Shown here one piece after another: positions 35,264-43,349 of a stretch of DNA of 64,000 nt. The position numbers and the translations under genes were made by a program. The DNA lies in contig NZ_JAYFUM010000003.1 in NCBI RefSeq assembly GCF_034929435.1, positions 1 to 64,000 on the forward strand, in the 5' to 3' direction. Every line of letters starts with the position of its first letter. Position 1 is the stretch's first letter. Source of the stretch: Arcicella rigui (GTDB lineage Bacteria; Bacteroidota; Bacteroidia; Cytophagales; Spirosomataceae). The notes under the pieces were generated by a model. It did no database searches, was not told the DNA's origin, and was given only the letters and a program-made list of their open reading frames with translations.

Positions 35264-35435
35264 TTTTTCGTTTTTTCAACTGAGTAGCAGATAATCACTG
35301 TAAAATACAGGTAGATTTGTCTTTCCTGACTCAATTTTTATAAGCCCATTTTTTGATTCCTTCCTCAAAGGGCTTTTTCTGTGGGCAAAATTACTTATTT
35401 TTGAAGGATTATCGTGAATAATAAACCCCAACATC

Positions 35436-35960
35436 ATGGAATTAGTTGCTGATTTAATAAAGGTTTTACTCCCTGCTGGATTAGTTTTATGGGCTATGTA
35501 CCTAACAATCAGTTCGTTTTTGAAAAAAGAAATTTCTCAAAAAGAATTAGACATCAAGGCTGAAAGTATCAAAACACTCCTTCCAATTCGTTTGCAGGCT
35601 TATGAACGTATGGCTTTGTTCTTGGAAAGAATCTCTCCAAATAACTTATTAATTCGCCTTTCTGGAAGAGTAGCCACAGTGGCAGAGTTTCAACAACTAA
35701 TGTTGATTGAAATTAGAGAAGAGTTCTCGCATAATCTTTCACAGCAAGTGTATATGAGCGACGAAGCTTGGCTTACTATTAAAAATGCCATGAACGAAAC
35801 CGTTACTTTGATAAATTTATCAGCCAAAGATTTAGCTCCTGAAGCCAATGCCTTAGCATTATCTAAACAAATTTTAGAAGTAGTGCTTTCTAAAAATGTA
35901 ATTCCTTCCGACGATGCCCTAAAATTTATCAAGCAAGAAATGCGTGATAATTTTATGTAG
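35436..35960 (+). CDS. Conserved Bacteroidota membrane-anchored protein (DUF7935-like)
   Basis: 174 aa with an N-terminal transmembrane helix (about 9-28) followed by a helical cytoplasmic domain. The best conserved stretch is LPIRLQAYERMALFLERISP (48-67), then EFSHNLSQQVYMSDEAW. I recall this as an uncharacterised family common in the phylum, usually named by DUF number. A -7 match TATTTTTG sits at 35396-35403. Confidence 0.65.
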   Translation: MELVADLIKVLLPAGLVLWAMYLTISSFLKKEISQKELDIKAESIKTLLPIRLQAYERMALFLERISPNNLLIRLSGRVATVAEFQQLMLIEIREEFSHNLSQQVYMSDEAWLTIKNAMNETVTLINLSAKDLAPEANALALSKQILEVVLSKNVIPSDDALKFIKQEMRDNFM

Positions 35961-36096
35961 TCTTTACTAAAGTACTTTTCGTAAGCATCAATAGGCTTGT
36001 TTAGGTTAATAAATTCTTCTAAAAAAGGTTTACTCTAGCTTTGTCAACTTATTTTGAAGGTTGGCAAAGCTGTAATTTCACTACTAATATTCGCCA

Positions 36097-36404
36097 TGTA
36101 GTAGGTGCTTCAATTCTCGTTTCTATTACTCATATTCTCGTAGTGGGTGCTTATATTCTTCTTTCCATTACTCATATTCTCGGAGTAGGTGCTTATATTC
36201 TTCTTTCCATTACTCATATTCTCGGAGTAGGTGCTTATATTCTTCTTTCTATCGCTCATATTCTCGTAGTAGGTGCTTATATTCTTCTTTCCATCGCTTA
36301 TATTCTCGTAGTAGGTGCTTATATTCTCGTTTCCATCGCTCATATTCTCGTAGTGGGTGCTTCAATTCTCCTTTCTATCGCTCATATTCTTGTGGATGGT
36401 GCTT
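36097..36404. repeat. 42 bp minisatellite, 8 units
   Basis: The word GGTGCTT recurs at 36104, 36146, 36188, 36230, 36272, 36314, 36356 and 36398, exactly 42 bp apart, within units of the form GGTGCTTATATTCTTCTTTC. Because 42 is a multiple of 3, several frames stay open on both strands (plus: HILVVGAYILLSIT repeats; minus: Asn/Ser/Tyr-rich repeats). Neither has a plausible start, so it is recorded as a repeat rather than a gene. Confidence 0.93.
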
Positions 36405-36519
36405 AATTTCTTGGTTGTACTGCTTGAATACTTCCCTCAAAAAAACGATATTTGTTTAAGTTTATTCAAATTGTAAAAGTCGAATAATCTGTTAAGTATT
36501 CATCTCAAACCATTTAATT

Positions 36520-36753
36520 ATGACCTTTTTAACTCCAGAAGACAGCTTATTTTTATGGATAGTATTTGCTATTCTCTTTGTTTTGTTGCCAACACTTGCT
36601 CTTTATCATCTTTTCCAATCAGGTTTTAAAACTAAGAATAGCAGACTTTTTTGGGTTTTTGTTATTTTTCTAATGCCTGTTGTGGGGGCAATGCTGTACT
36701 TTCTCAGCGTTTTATCCATTAAAAATAGAAGTAATAAATCTTTTCCTTTATAG
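36520..36753 (+). CDS. Small PLDc_N-type membrane protein
   Basis: 77 aa with two hydrophobic helices (about 10-33 and 43-64). The pattern of a short tail, FWVFVIFLMPVVGAMLYFL and a basic C-terminus matches the phospholipase D nuclease N-terminal-like domain seen in many small membrane proteins. It is the first of four closely spaced plus-strand genes. Confidence 0.75.
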   Translation: MTFLTPEDSLFLWIVFAILFVLLPTLALYHLFQSGFKTKNSRLFWVFVIFLMPVVGAMLYFLSVLSIKNRSNKSFPL

Positions 36754-36772
36754 AATTTCAATCTAAATCTTC

Positions 36773-37186
36773 ATGGCAAAAAATAAGACTACCGAAAACG
36801 AAAATAGTGTTGCAGACTATTTAGCAAAAATTACGGATGAAAAAAGGCGTAATGATTGCACCCATATCATTGATTTATTCACAGAATATTCGGGATTTGA
36901 GGCTAAAATGTGGGGAACAGGAATAGTAGGATTTGGCAAGTACAGCTATCAATATGCCAGCGGACATTCTGGCGAAGCACCTTTGGTAGCCTTGGCTTCA
37001 CGAGCAAATGCTATTACTTTATATCTTGGTACTTCTTTCGAGCAAAGAGAGGAACTATTGGCTAAGTTTGGTAAATACAAAACTGGCAAAGGTTGTATCT
37101 ACATTCAAAAATTAGAAGATATATCGGTGGATATTTTAAAAGAAATAATAAAAAAGTCAGTCGAGCATAAAGTTTCAGCTATTTGA
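36773..37186 (+). CDS. DUF1801 family protein
   Basis: 137 aa cytoplasmic protein of the DUF1801/YdhG-like fold. Conserved parts are KMWGTGIVGFGKYSYQYASG, ITLYLG and KFGKYKTGKGCIYIQKL. No biochemical role is established. It starts 19 bp after the previous stop and is followed 4 bp later by the alpha/beta hydrolase, so they are probably one operon. Confidence 0.85.
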   Translation: MAKNKTTENENSVADYLAKITDEKRRNDCTHIIDLFTEYSGFEAKMWGTGIVGFGKYSYQYASGHSGEAPLVALASRANAITLYLGTSFEQREELLAKFGKYKTGKGCIYIQKLEDISVDILKEIIKKSVEHKVSAI

Positions 37187-37190
37187 TACG

Positions 37191-37835
37191 ATGATGAAAA
37201 GTATTTATGTTTTGAGCGGACTTGGAGCTGATGAAAGGGTTTTTCAAAAACTGGATTTCTCTGGTTTTGATGTTACTTATATTCAATGGATTACTCCTTA
37301 TGCCAACGAGCGTATTGAAAATTATGCACAACGTTTGACAGCACAAATAAAAACCCATAAGCCAATTTTAATTGGACTTTCGTTTGGGGGAATGATGGCA
37401 ACGGAAGTAGCGAAACTGATTGAGGTAGAACAAACTATTTTAATTGCTTCAGCTAAAAATCGACTCGAAATCCCATTTTATTTTCGTTTAGTAGGTACTC
37501 TTAAACTTCATCGGCTGATACCCATACAAGTATTTAAAAGCCATAATATTTTCACTAATTGGCTTTTTGGCATAAATAGACAGGAAGATGAAGAATTATT
37601 GAAAAGAATCATCTTAGATACAGATAAAACTTTTTTGGCATGGGCGATTGATAAAATTGTGACTTGGAAAAGTTTACTGGTACATTCAAACTTAAAAAAT
37701 ATTCACGGTACTGCCGATAAAATTCTCCCTTTTTGTTTTGTGAAAAGTGATGTTGTAGTAAAAAATGGAGGACATTTAATGACCTTGAACAAAGCAGAGG
37801 AAGTGACAAAAGCTATTAGGTTTTTGATAAAATAA
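37191..37835 (+). CDS. Alpha/beta hydrolase
   Basis: 214 aa small alpha/beta hydrolase. Nucleophile elbow GLSFGG with Ser64, an oxyanion-type SGLG near 9-12, acid probably in HGTADKILP (Asp near 175) and His in KNGGHLMTL near the C-terminus. The substrate is unknown. Two adjacent ATGs (37191 and 37194) are possible starts. Confidence 0.85.
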   Translation: MMKSIYVLSGLGADERVFQKLDFSGFDVTYIQWITPYANERIENYAQRLTAQIKTHKPILIGLSFGGMMATEVAKLIEVEQTILIASAKNRLEIPFYFRLVGTLKLHRLIPIQVFKSHNIFTNWLFGINRQEDEELLKRIILDTDKTFLAWAIDKIVTWKSLLVHSNLKNIHGTADKILPFCFVKSDVVVKNGGHLMTLNKAEEVTKAIRFLIK

Positions 37836-37847
37836 TATAATTGTAAA

Positions 37848-38276
37848 ATGACTGACGAAGAGCTACAAAACATAATTAACAGCTTTGATGAAACTACATT
37901 GAAAGAACAAGCTATTTGGGGTATTTTTCAGTATGGAGGAGGCTCTGACGAGAGTTTTATAAAGGCAAATAAAGAAGGTTTAACATTATTTGCTTTAGAA
38001 TTATTGAAAGCTTCACTTGAGAGTAAGAAAATTAAAGAAAACCCTAATGAAAAATTTATACATATTGACTGTGACGAAAACTGGAATCTCAAGGATGCTG
38101 AAACCTATTTACAATACATTGAAATAATAGATGAAAAACAACATTCAAATACTTTTATCGAGGCTAATTATTCAATGTTCGACAATGTGATGATGTATCT
38201 ACTTATGATAATTGGATTTATCTTACTTGTAGCTCTTTGGATGGGATTTGAAACTATATTCAAAATGTTGTTTTAG
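37848..38276 (+). CDS. Hypothetical C-terminally anchored protein
   Basis: 142 aa, no recognised family. An acidic, mainly helical soluble part (1-112) precedes one transmembrane helix near the C-terminus (about 115-137, MYLLMIIGFILLVALWMGF), so it is tail-anchored with the bulk in the cytoplasm. It starts 12 bp after the hydrolase, last in the operon; a terminator follows. Confidence 0.65.
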   Translation: MTDEELQNIINSFDETTLKEQAIWGIFQYGGGSDESFIKANKEGLTLFALELLKASLESKKIKENPNEKFIHIDCDENWNLKDAETYLQYIEIIDEKQHSNTFIEANYSMFDNVMMYLLMIIGFILLVALWMGFETIFKMLF

Positions 38277-38298
38277 GTATAGGTTCAAAAACTTGGTT

Positions 38299-38334
38299 TA
38301 GATTCGTCAACTTTTAAAAAAATTGACGAATCTA
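38299..38334 (+). terminator. Bidirectional terminator
   Basis: A 12 bp perfect stem TAGATTCGTCAA/TTGACGAATCTA with a 12 nt loop lies between convergent genes. Confidence 0.78.
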
Positions 38335-38347
38335 TTAAAGCTAACTA

Positions 38348-38845
38348 CTATTTCTTGCTTACTTTCTCATCTTTTTCAAAATCCAAAGCTAAGGAGTTTA
38401 AGCAGTAACGCAAACCTGTTGGGCGTGGGCCATCGTCGAAAACATGACCTAAATGAGCTCCGCAACGGCTACACATAATTTCTATTCTTTCCATTCCGAA
38501 ACTGTGGTCGGCTACTTCCAAAATAGCATCTTTATGAATGGCTTGGTAGAATGAAGGCCAACCTGTACCCGATTCAAATTTTGTCTGTGAATCAAAAAGA
38601 GGAAGTTTACAGCAAACGCATTTATAAATGCCTTTTTCGTGGTTTTTCCAGTAAGCACCCGAACAAGCCAATTCAGTGCTTTTTCTGCGAGTTACTTTAA
38701 ATTGTTCTGGCGTTAAGATTTTCATCCATTCTGCATCGGTTTTTACGACCGTAAATTTATGATGCGTTACTCCCGATTCTTCTTGTGCCGTACAATTACT
38801 CAACATGGCAAAGCAAGTGATTAATGTTATTAAGATAGTTTTCAT
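38348..38845 (-). CDS. msrB: Exported peptide-methionine (R)-S-oxide reductase
   Basis: 165 aa MsrB that repairs methionine-R-sulfoxide. Zinc site Cys76-Cys79 (CVCC) and Cys125-Cys128 (CSRC), substrate loop SGTGWPSF at 93-100, catalytic Cys148 in GLRYCLNS and a likely resolving Cys61. The N-terminus is a signal peptide (ILITLITCFAMLSNC) with a possible lipobox at Cys18, so it protects envelope proteins. No MsrA is adjacent. Confidence 0.93.
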   Translation of the reverse strand: MKTILITLITCFAMLSNCTAQEESGVTHHKFTVVKTDAEWMKILTPEQFKVTRRKSTELACSGAYWKNHEKGIYKCVCCKLPLFDSQTKFESGTGWPSFYQAIHKDAILEVADHSFGMERIEIMCSRCGAHLGHVFDDGPRPTGLRYCLNSLALDFEKDEKVSKK

Positions 38846-39333
38846 TTCTTTGTTGTTTAAATTAATTCATTATAACTACGTAAAATTGCCAAGAAATGGT
38901 TTATCCAATTGTCAGGAGAAAGACCCTTTTTTAGATATGAGATATGAATTATGAATTAGTAAAGTAAAACTAATTTGATGTAGAGGTAATCCCTTGCGGT
39001 TGCAACACTCAAAATGGCAACCGCAAGGCATTGCCACTACATCAAATATTTGTTTAAGAAATATTTTGAACAAAATTTAAATACTTCGTAAATACTTAAT
39101 TATTCATCTTAAAACATAACTTCAAATACCTCTTAGGTGTTTTGCTATAAGCTCATAAAATAAAACATCTCTTATATTTAGTAAAAGGGATTTCTGAAAT
39201 GGTAGAAAACACCTTCTTTTTTACAGAATATTTTTAAAAAACATTTTATAAATCCGAATTCCGATAGCTAAAAGCCGAAAGCAAACTACTATTTCATAAT
39301 TCATAATTCAAAACTCATAATTTCACTTACCTA
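38846..39333. repeat. Intergenic region with 73 bp palindrome and word repeats
   Basis: About 490 bp without a gene. 38974-39046 is an imperfect palindrome with 30 bp arms (TTTGATGTAGAGGTAATCCC and complement) around a 13 nt loop; its core GGTAATCCCTTGCGGTTGC resembles REP-like hairpins. 38935-38960 (AGATATGAGATATGAATTATG) and 39286-39322 (TTTCATAATTCATAATTC) are complementary words further out; 39250-39280 holds CCGAATTCCGATAGC words. Confidence 0.75.
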
Positions 39334-40623
39334 TTAACGATAAATCTTCTGCGATGGTACTCTGGCAAGAATGATTAATCCAACAATAAAAAAGACAGTC
39401 AATACCAAAACACTCATTCGCATACTGCCTGTTAATTGATTTACCAAACCAAACATAAACGTACCTATAACGGTAGAAATACGGTCGCAAACATCATAAA
39501 AACTAAAGTACGAAGCCGTATCAGGCGTGTTTTCGGGAATTAATTTGGCATAAGTAGAGCGAGAAAGCGATTGAATGCCACCCATCACAAAACCAATGGC
39601 AGTGGCTAATCCATAAAACTGATTGCGAGAAGTAACCAAGTAAGCCGCCAAGCAAATCAGAATCCAGATAATTACGGTAATGCCTAAAGCTTTGGTATTG
39701 CCAATACTCTCAGAGATTTTGGCAAAAAGATACGCACCAACAATGGCAACCAATTGAATCAGAAGAATGGTAATGATAAGGGCATCAGAAGGTAATTTAA
39801 GTTCTTCGCTACCAAATAAAGCTCCGAGGTACATCACAGTCTGAGCTCCCATATTGTAAAAAAAGAAGGAAAGTAAAAAACGTTTGGTAATACTTAACTC
39901 CTCTAATTCATGGAATACTTTCTTGAGTTCTTTAAAACCATTAAATAACCAATTGCCTTCTTGTTTTTGCGGACTGTGATTGTTGGGCAAGTAATGAAAA
40001 GCGTATTGGGCAAATACTATCCACCAAATCCCAACGGTTAAAAAGGCAATTCTTGAAGCTTCACCACCTGTAATACCACCATACCATTGTGGCATTAAAA
40101 CCATCGTGAGGTTTTGAACCAAGAGTATTACACTGCCGATATATCCCATCGTAAAACCTCTTGCTGAAAGACTGTCGTATCGGTCTTCGGTAGCGATTTC
40201 GGGTAAATAAGAATTATAAAAAACGATACTGCCACCCCAACCAACAATGGAAAATAGAAAAGCGAATGTACCCAGATAGTAGCGTCCTTCTTCAAAGAAA
40301 TACATCAACATACAGCTAATAGCACCTAAATAGCAGTACATTTTCATAAATATTTTTTTCTTTCCTGTATAATCTGAAATTGCGGAAACTAATGGAACTG
40401 AAAAAGCGATTAATAAGAAAGCGATAGAAACAGTGTAAGAGTATAGAACGGTATTTTCAATCTGGAAACCCAAAAAATCAAGCGTTCTGCTTTTGGAAGG
40501 AAGCATAATGGCTGCAATGGGAAAATAAATCGGGAAAATGGCTGAAGTAATAGTGAGTGAGTGAACTGAATTTGCCCAGTCGTACATCGTCCAGGCGGTG
40601 AGTATTTTTGGATTATTTTTCAT
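39334..40623 (-). CDS. MFS transporter, UMF1 (Atg22-like) family
   Basis: 429 aa with about 12 transmembrane helices. The UMF1 hallmark is the N-terminal MYDWANSVHSLTITS (13-27); later GGIQSLSRSTYAKLIPE matches the MFS cytoplasmic-loop pattern. Eukaryotic homologues (Atg22) export amino acids from the vacuole; the bacterial substrate is unknown. It appears monocistronic. Confidence 0.88.
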   Translation of the reverse strand: MKNNPKILTAWTMYDWANSVHSLTITSAIFPIYFPIAAIMLPSKSRTLDFLGFQIENTVLYSYTVSIAFLLIAFSVPLVSAISDYTGKKKIFMKMYCYLGAISCMLMYFFEEGRYYLGTFAFLFSIVGWGGSIVFYNSYLPEIATEDRYDSLSARGFTMGYIGSVILLVQNLTMVLMPQWYGGITGGEASRIAFLTVGIWWIVFAQYAFHYLPNNHSPQKQEGNWLFNGFKELKKVFHELEELSITKRFLLSFFFYNMGAQTVMYLGALFGSEELKLPSDALIITILLIQLVAIVGAYLFAKISESIGNTKALGITVIIWILICLAAYLVTSRNQFYGLATAIGFVMGGIQSLSRSTYAKLIPENTPDTASYFSFYDVCDRISTVIGTFMFGLVNQLTGSMRMSVLVLTVFFIVGLIILARVPSQKIYR

Positions 40624-40760
40624 TGAGTTGGTTAAAATGTATAATTAGGGCTAATGTGTGATTGATAAGAATTGAACAAATATAATTAAAAGCCTTGTTT
40701 CAACAAGGAATAAATAGTAAACACTCTGATTACTATTTATTAAAAGATTTAATAAGAATA

Positions 40761-40768
40761 TAAATTTG
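40761..40768 (+). promoter_or_regulatory. Candidate -7 element for the Rieske gene
   Basis: TAAATTTG matches TAnnTTTG, 90 bp before the Rieske lipoprotein start. No -33 partner was seen. Confidence 0.35.
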
Positions 40769-40857
40769 TTAGGCAATACTTTCTACTCAGAATATGTATT
40801 CTCAATAAAGCTAATTTAAGAGTGCCTTAATCATTTTTCAGTTAATCATTAAATTTT

Positions 40858-41382
40858 ATGAAAAGACATGAATTCCTTAAATCAATTGGTTTCAGAGGTG
40901 CTGCATTAATGGCGGTACTTACTGCTTGTACAAAAGCCGAAGATTCAGTATTGCCTGCCTTAACCATTTCGCCAAGTACAGATTCAGGAACAAGTACAAC
41001 TACCGACTCAACCAGTACGGGAACTGGTTCGAGTTCTGGAACAGGAACAAGCTCTGGTACAGATTTAAGTACGATTACAAACCGTTTGTTGACTATTGAT
41101 TTGTCTTCAAGTTCTGCCGCAAATCTCAAAACAGTTGGCGGTTACATAACACAAAGTGGTATTGTGGTGGCTCAAGCTTCGGCTGGTGTGTATGTTGCCG
41201 CTACACAGACTTGTTCGCACGAACCTAAAAAGAGAGTTATTTTCAATGTAAATGAATACTATTGTACCGACCACGGAGCAAGGTTTACGCTAACGGGTGT
41301 TGGAAAAAACAGTTTCGGAAGTAAAGGTCTAACAGTTTACAAAACCGCTACCGACGGTAAAACTTTAGTGATTTATAGTTAA
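40858..41382 (+). CDS. Rieske-type [2Fe-2S] lipoprotein
   Basis: 174 aa. The N-terminus is a lipoprotein signal with a Tat-like beginning (MKRHEFLKSIGFRGAALMAV) and lipobox LTAC (Cys24). A Ser/Thr/Gly linker (about 40-70) tethers a compact Rieske domain whose ligands are Cys119-x-His121 and Cys136-xx-His139. The 14-residue gap between ligand pairs is short, as in minimal Rieske ferredoxins. It is likely an envelope electron carrier. It lies directly upstream of thioredoxin-ApbE-DUF4266-DUF3570 on the same strand. Confidence 0.85.
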   Translation: MKRHEFLKSIGFRGAALMAVLTACTKAEDSVLPALTISPSTDSGTSTTTDSTSTGTGSSSGTGTSSGTDLSTITNRLLTIDLSSSSAANLKTVGGYITQSGIVVAQASAGVYVAATQTCSHEPKKRVIFNVNEYYCTDHGARFTLTGVGKNSFGSKGLTVYKTATDGKTLVIYS

Positions 41383-41521
41383 GTAATGCTGCAATTGGCT
41401 GTAAGCTCTAAGCATTAGGCAAAATATTTGCATTTTCAAGTGATTGATAATTAAAAAATATGGTGCTAATCGCCAATCAATTTCTCTAATCACCATTCAA
41501 GAATACTTAAATTCAAATCTT

Positions 41522-41962
41522 ATGAAATCTTTAATTATTTCTTTGTTTCTGATATTTTCTGCTTCAAGTGCTGAGTGGACTTTGGATTTTGACAAAGCAA
41601 AAGCCGACGCTACGCAAGGCAACAAGTATATTTTACTTAATTTCTCAGGCTCAGATTGGTGTATTCCTTGTATCAAATTGAAAAAAGATATTTTTGAATC
41701 AGAAGTATTCAAAAACTATGCGGCTGATAATTTGATATTGCTTCGTGCTGATTTTCCAAGATTGAAAAAAAATCAATTGGATGCTAAACAGACGGCTCAT
41801 AACGAATCTTTAGCCGATAAGTATAATGCAGAAGGGAAATTTCCACTAACTGTTTTGGTAGATGCAAAAGGTAAAAAAATTAAGGAATGGGATGGTTATC
41901 CGAGTTCACTTACGCCCGAAAGTTTTGTTCAAGAAATTCAATCACTAAGTCATGCTCGTTAG
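41522..41962 (+). CDS. Exported thioredoxin-family protein
   Basis: 146 aa from ATG at 41522, the start that gives a signal peptide (MKSLIISLFLIFSASS). Thioredoxin fold with the redox motif WCIPC (near 46-50) and a cis-proline in KFPLTVLVD. It is periplasmic. Its stop overlaps the ApbE start by about 11 bp, so the two are coupled. The likely role is thiol reduction of a partner such as the DUF4266 lipoprotein. Confidence 0.88.
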   Translation: MKSLIISLFLIFSASSAEWTLDFDKAKADATQGNKYILLNFSGSDWCIPCIKLKKDIFESEVFKNYAADNLILLRADFPRLKKNQLDAKQTAHNESLADKYNAEGKFPLTVLVDAKGKKIKEWDGYPSSLTPESFVQEIQSLSHAR

Positions 41963-42896
41963 TAGTGCCGATGGACTGATTCATAAAAAGCAATTACGCT
42001 TGATGGGTAATGCTTTTGAAATCAGTGTAGTAGATGAAAGAGCAGATTGGGCAGCAGAAAGAATTGATGAAGCCATAGCTGAAATCAGAAGAATTGAAGC
42101 GTTGTTGACTACCTTTTCGGATGACAGTCAAACCAATCAGATTAACCAGCAAGCGGGCATTCAGCCTGTGAAAGTGGACAAAGAAGTATTTGATTTGATA
42201 AAGCGTTCGCTCAAAATTTCAGAGCTTACTCAAGGAGCTTTTGATATTACTTATGGCTCAATTGATAAAAGTCTTTGGAATTTCGACCTTTCGATGAAAG
42301 CCTTGCCAGATGCCGAAACTGCTCGTAAATCTGTTCGATTGATTAACTACAAAAATGTATTGTTAGATGAATCAGAAAGTACTGTTTTCCTAAAAGAAAA
42401 AGGTATGCGAATTGGCTTTGGAGGAATTGGCAAAGGATATGCCGCCGAAAAAGCCAAAATGTTAATGATAAGTAAGGGGGTAAAGAGTGGGATTGTGAAT
42501 GCCTCAGGTGATTTAAGCACTTGGGGTTCACAGCCCAACGGAAATGCTTGGACGGTTGGAATTGCCGACCCAAATGCCCAACATAATATTTTTTCGTCCT
42601 TGAAAATCAGTAATATAGCCGTTGCCACTTCTGGAAATTACGAAAAGTTTGTTGTAATCAACGGAAAAAAGTACTCGCATACCATCGACCCAAAAACTGG
42701 ATTACCTGTTTCGGGTATCAAAAGTGTTACAATTCTGAGTCCAAATGCTGAATTAGCCGATGCCATGGCAACGCCGATAATGGTCATGGGCGTAAAAGTA
42801 GGACTCAACCTCATCAACCAAATGCAAGGAATTGCTTGTATTATCGTAGATGACGCAAATAAAATTCACACGTCAAAAAATATTAATATCAACTAA
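41952..42896 (+). CDS. apbE: FAD:protein FMN transferase
   Basis: 314 aa ApbE-family flavin transferase, which covalently attaches FMN from FAD to a Ser/Thr of an envelope redox protein. Motifs: RLMGNAFEISV near 17-27, GFGGIGKGYAAEKAKML, NASGDLSTWG, VATSGNYEKF, and the metal/FAD-binding HTIDPKTGLPV. No long signal peptide is visible, which is unusual for an exported ApbE; the family includes cytoplasmic forms. Its own substrate is not obvious: no FMN-binding domain protein is present, only DUF4266 and DUF3570 downstream. Confidence 0.93.
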   Translation: MLVSSADGLIHKKQLRLMGNAFEISVVDERADWAAERIDEAIAEIRRIEALLTTFSDDSQTNQINQQAGIQPVKVDKEVFDLIKRSLKISELTQGAFDITYGSIDKSLWNFDLSMKALPDAETARKSVRLINYKNVLLDESESTVFLKEKGMRIGFGGIGKGYAAEKAKMLMISKGVKSGIVNASGDLSTWGSQPNGNAWTVGIADPNAQHNIFSSLKISNIAVATSGNYEKFVVINGKKYSHTIDPKTGLPVSGIKSVTILSPNAELADAMATPIMVMGVKVGLNLINQMQGIACIIVDDANKIHTSKNININ

Positions 42897-42897
42897 T

Positions 42898-43125
42898 ATG
42901 AAAAGTAAAAAGCAGTGCTTCGTGGCGATATTACTGGTAGCAGTCGGATTTTCGAGCCAATCATGCGTTCCAGTGAAAGAGTATCAAAAAAGTAGAATCA
43001 ATGATGCTGAAATGGAATTAGCTTCAAGAAAATCAGAAAAATTTGAACAAAGTTTTTACATGTACCGTGAAGGTGCATCAGGGGCTAACGGCGGAAAAAG
43101 TGGTGGAGGTTGTGGGTGTAATTAA
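42898..43125 (+). CDS. DUF4266 small lipoprotein
   Basis: 75 aa from ATG at 42898, 1 bp after the ApbE stop. Signal with lipobox SQSC (Cys23), a charged helical middle (24-52) and a Gly-rich tail GASGANGGKSGGGCGCN (59-75) ending in CxC (Cys72, Cys74). The middle (NDAEMELASRKSEKFEQSF) and tail are diagnostic of DUF4266. The CxC tail is a plausible partner of the neighbouring thioredoxin, and SGAN is loosely like ApbE acceptor sites; both ideas are inference. Confidence 0.88.
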   Translation: MKSKKQCFVAILLVAVGFSSQSCVPVKEYQKSRINDAEMELASRKSEKFEQSFYMYREGASGANGGKSGGGCGCN

Positions 43126-43134
43126 TTTTTCTTG

Positions 43135-43322
43135 GGACTTGAGGACTTTATGACTAAAGGACTTTAGGATTTTTGGACTGAAGGATTTTGGATTTTATGA
43201 CTGAAGGATTCAAGACTTAAAGACTGACTTTAATAATACTAAGTGTGTAAGTCATTTCAAATCCTTTAATCTTAAAGTCCAGACTCCTAAAGTCCTAAGT
43301 CTTTTAGTCTTCAAGTCCATCA
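43135..43322. repeat. AGGACTTTA / TAAAGTCCT inverted word repeat
   Basis: The left arm 43135-43228 (GACTTGAGGACTTTATGAC, TAAAGGACTTTAGGA, ACTGAAGGATT) is complementary to the right arm 43258-43320 (AAATCCTTTAATCTTAAAG, CTCCTAAAGTCCTAAG, TCTTCAAGTCC). It separates the DUF4266 and DUF3570 genes, which are on the same strand. Confidence 0.88.
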
Positions 43323-43349
43323 TCTTCAAAACCACTAAATTGCGATTCA

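Noticed and set aside
36041..36406. Plus-strand 121-codon frame over the 42 bp minisatellite
   Set aside because: It begins with TTG, lacks a ribosome-binding context, and exists only because the unit is 42 bp. Kept as a repeat.
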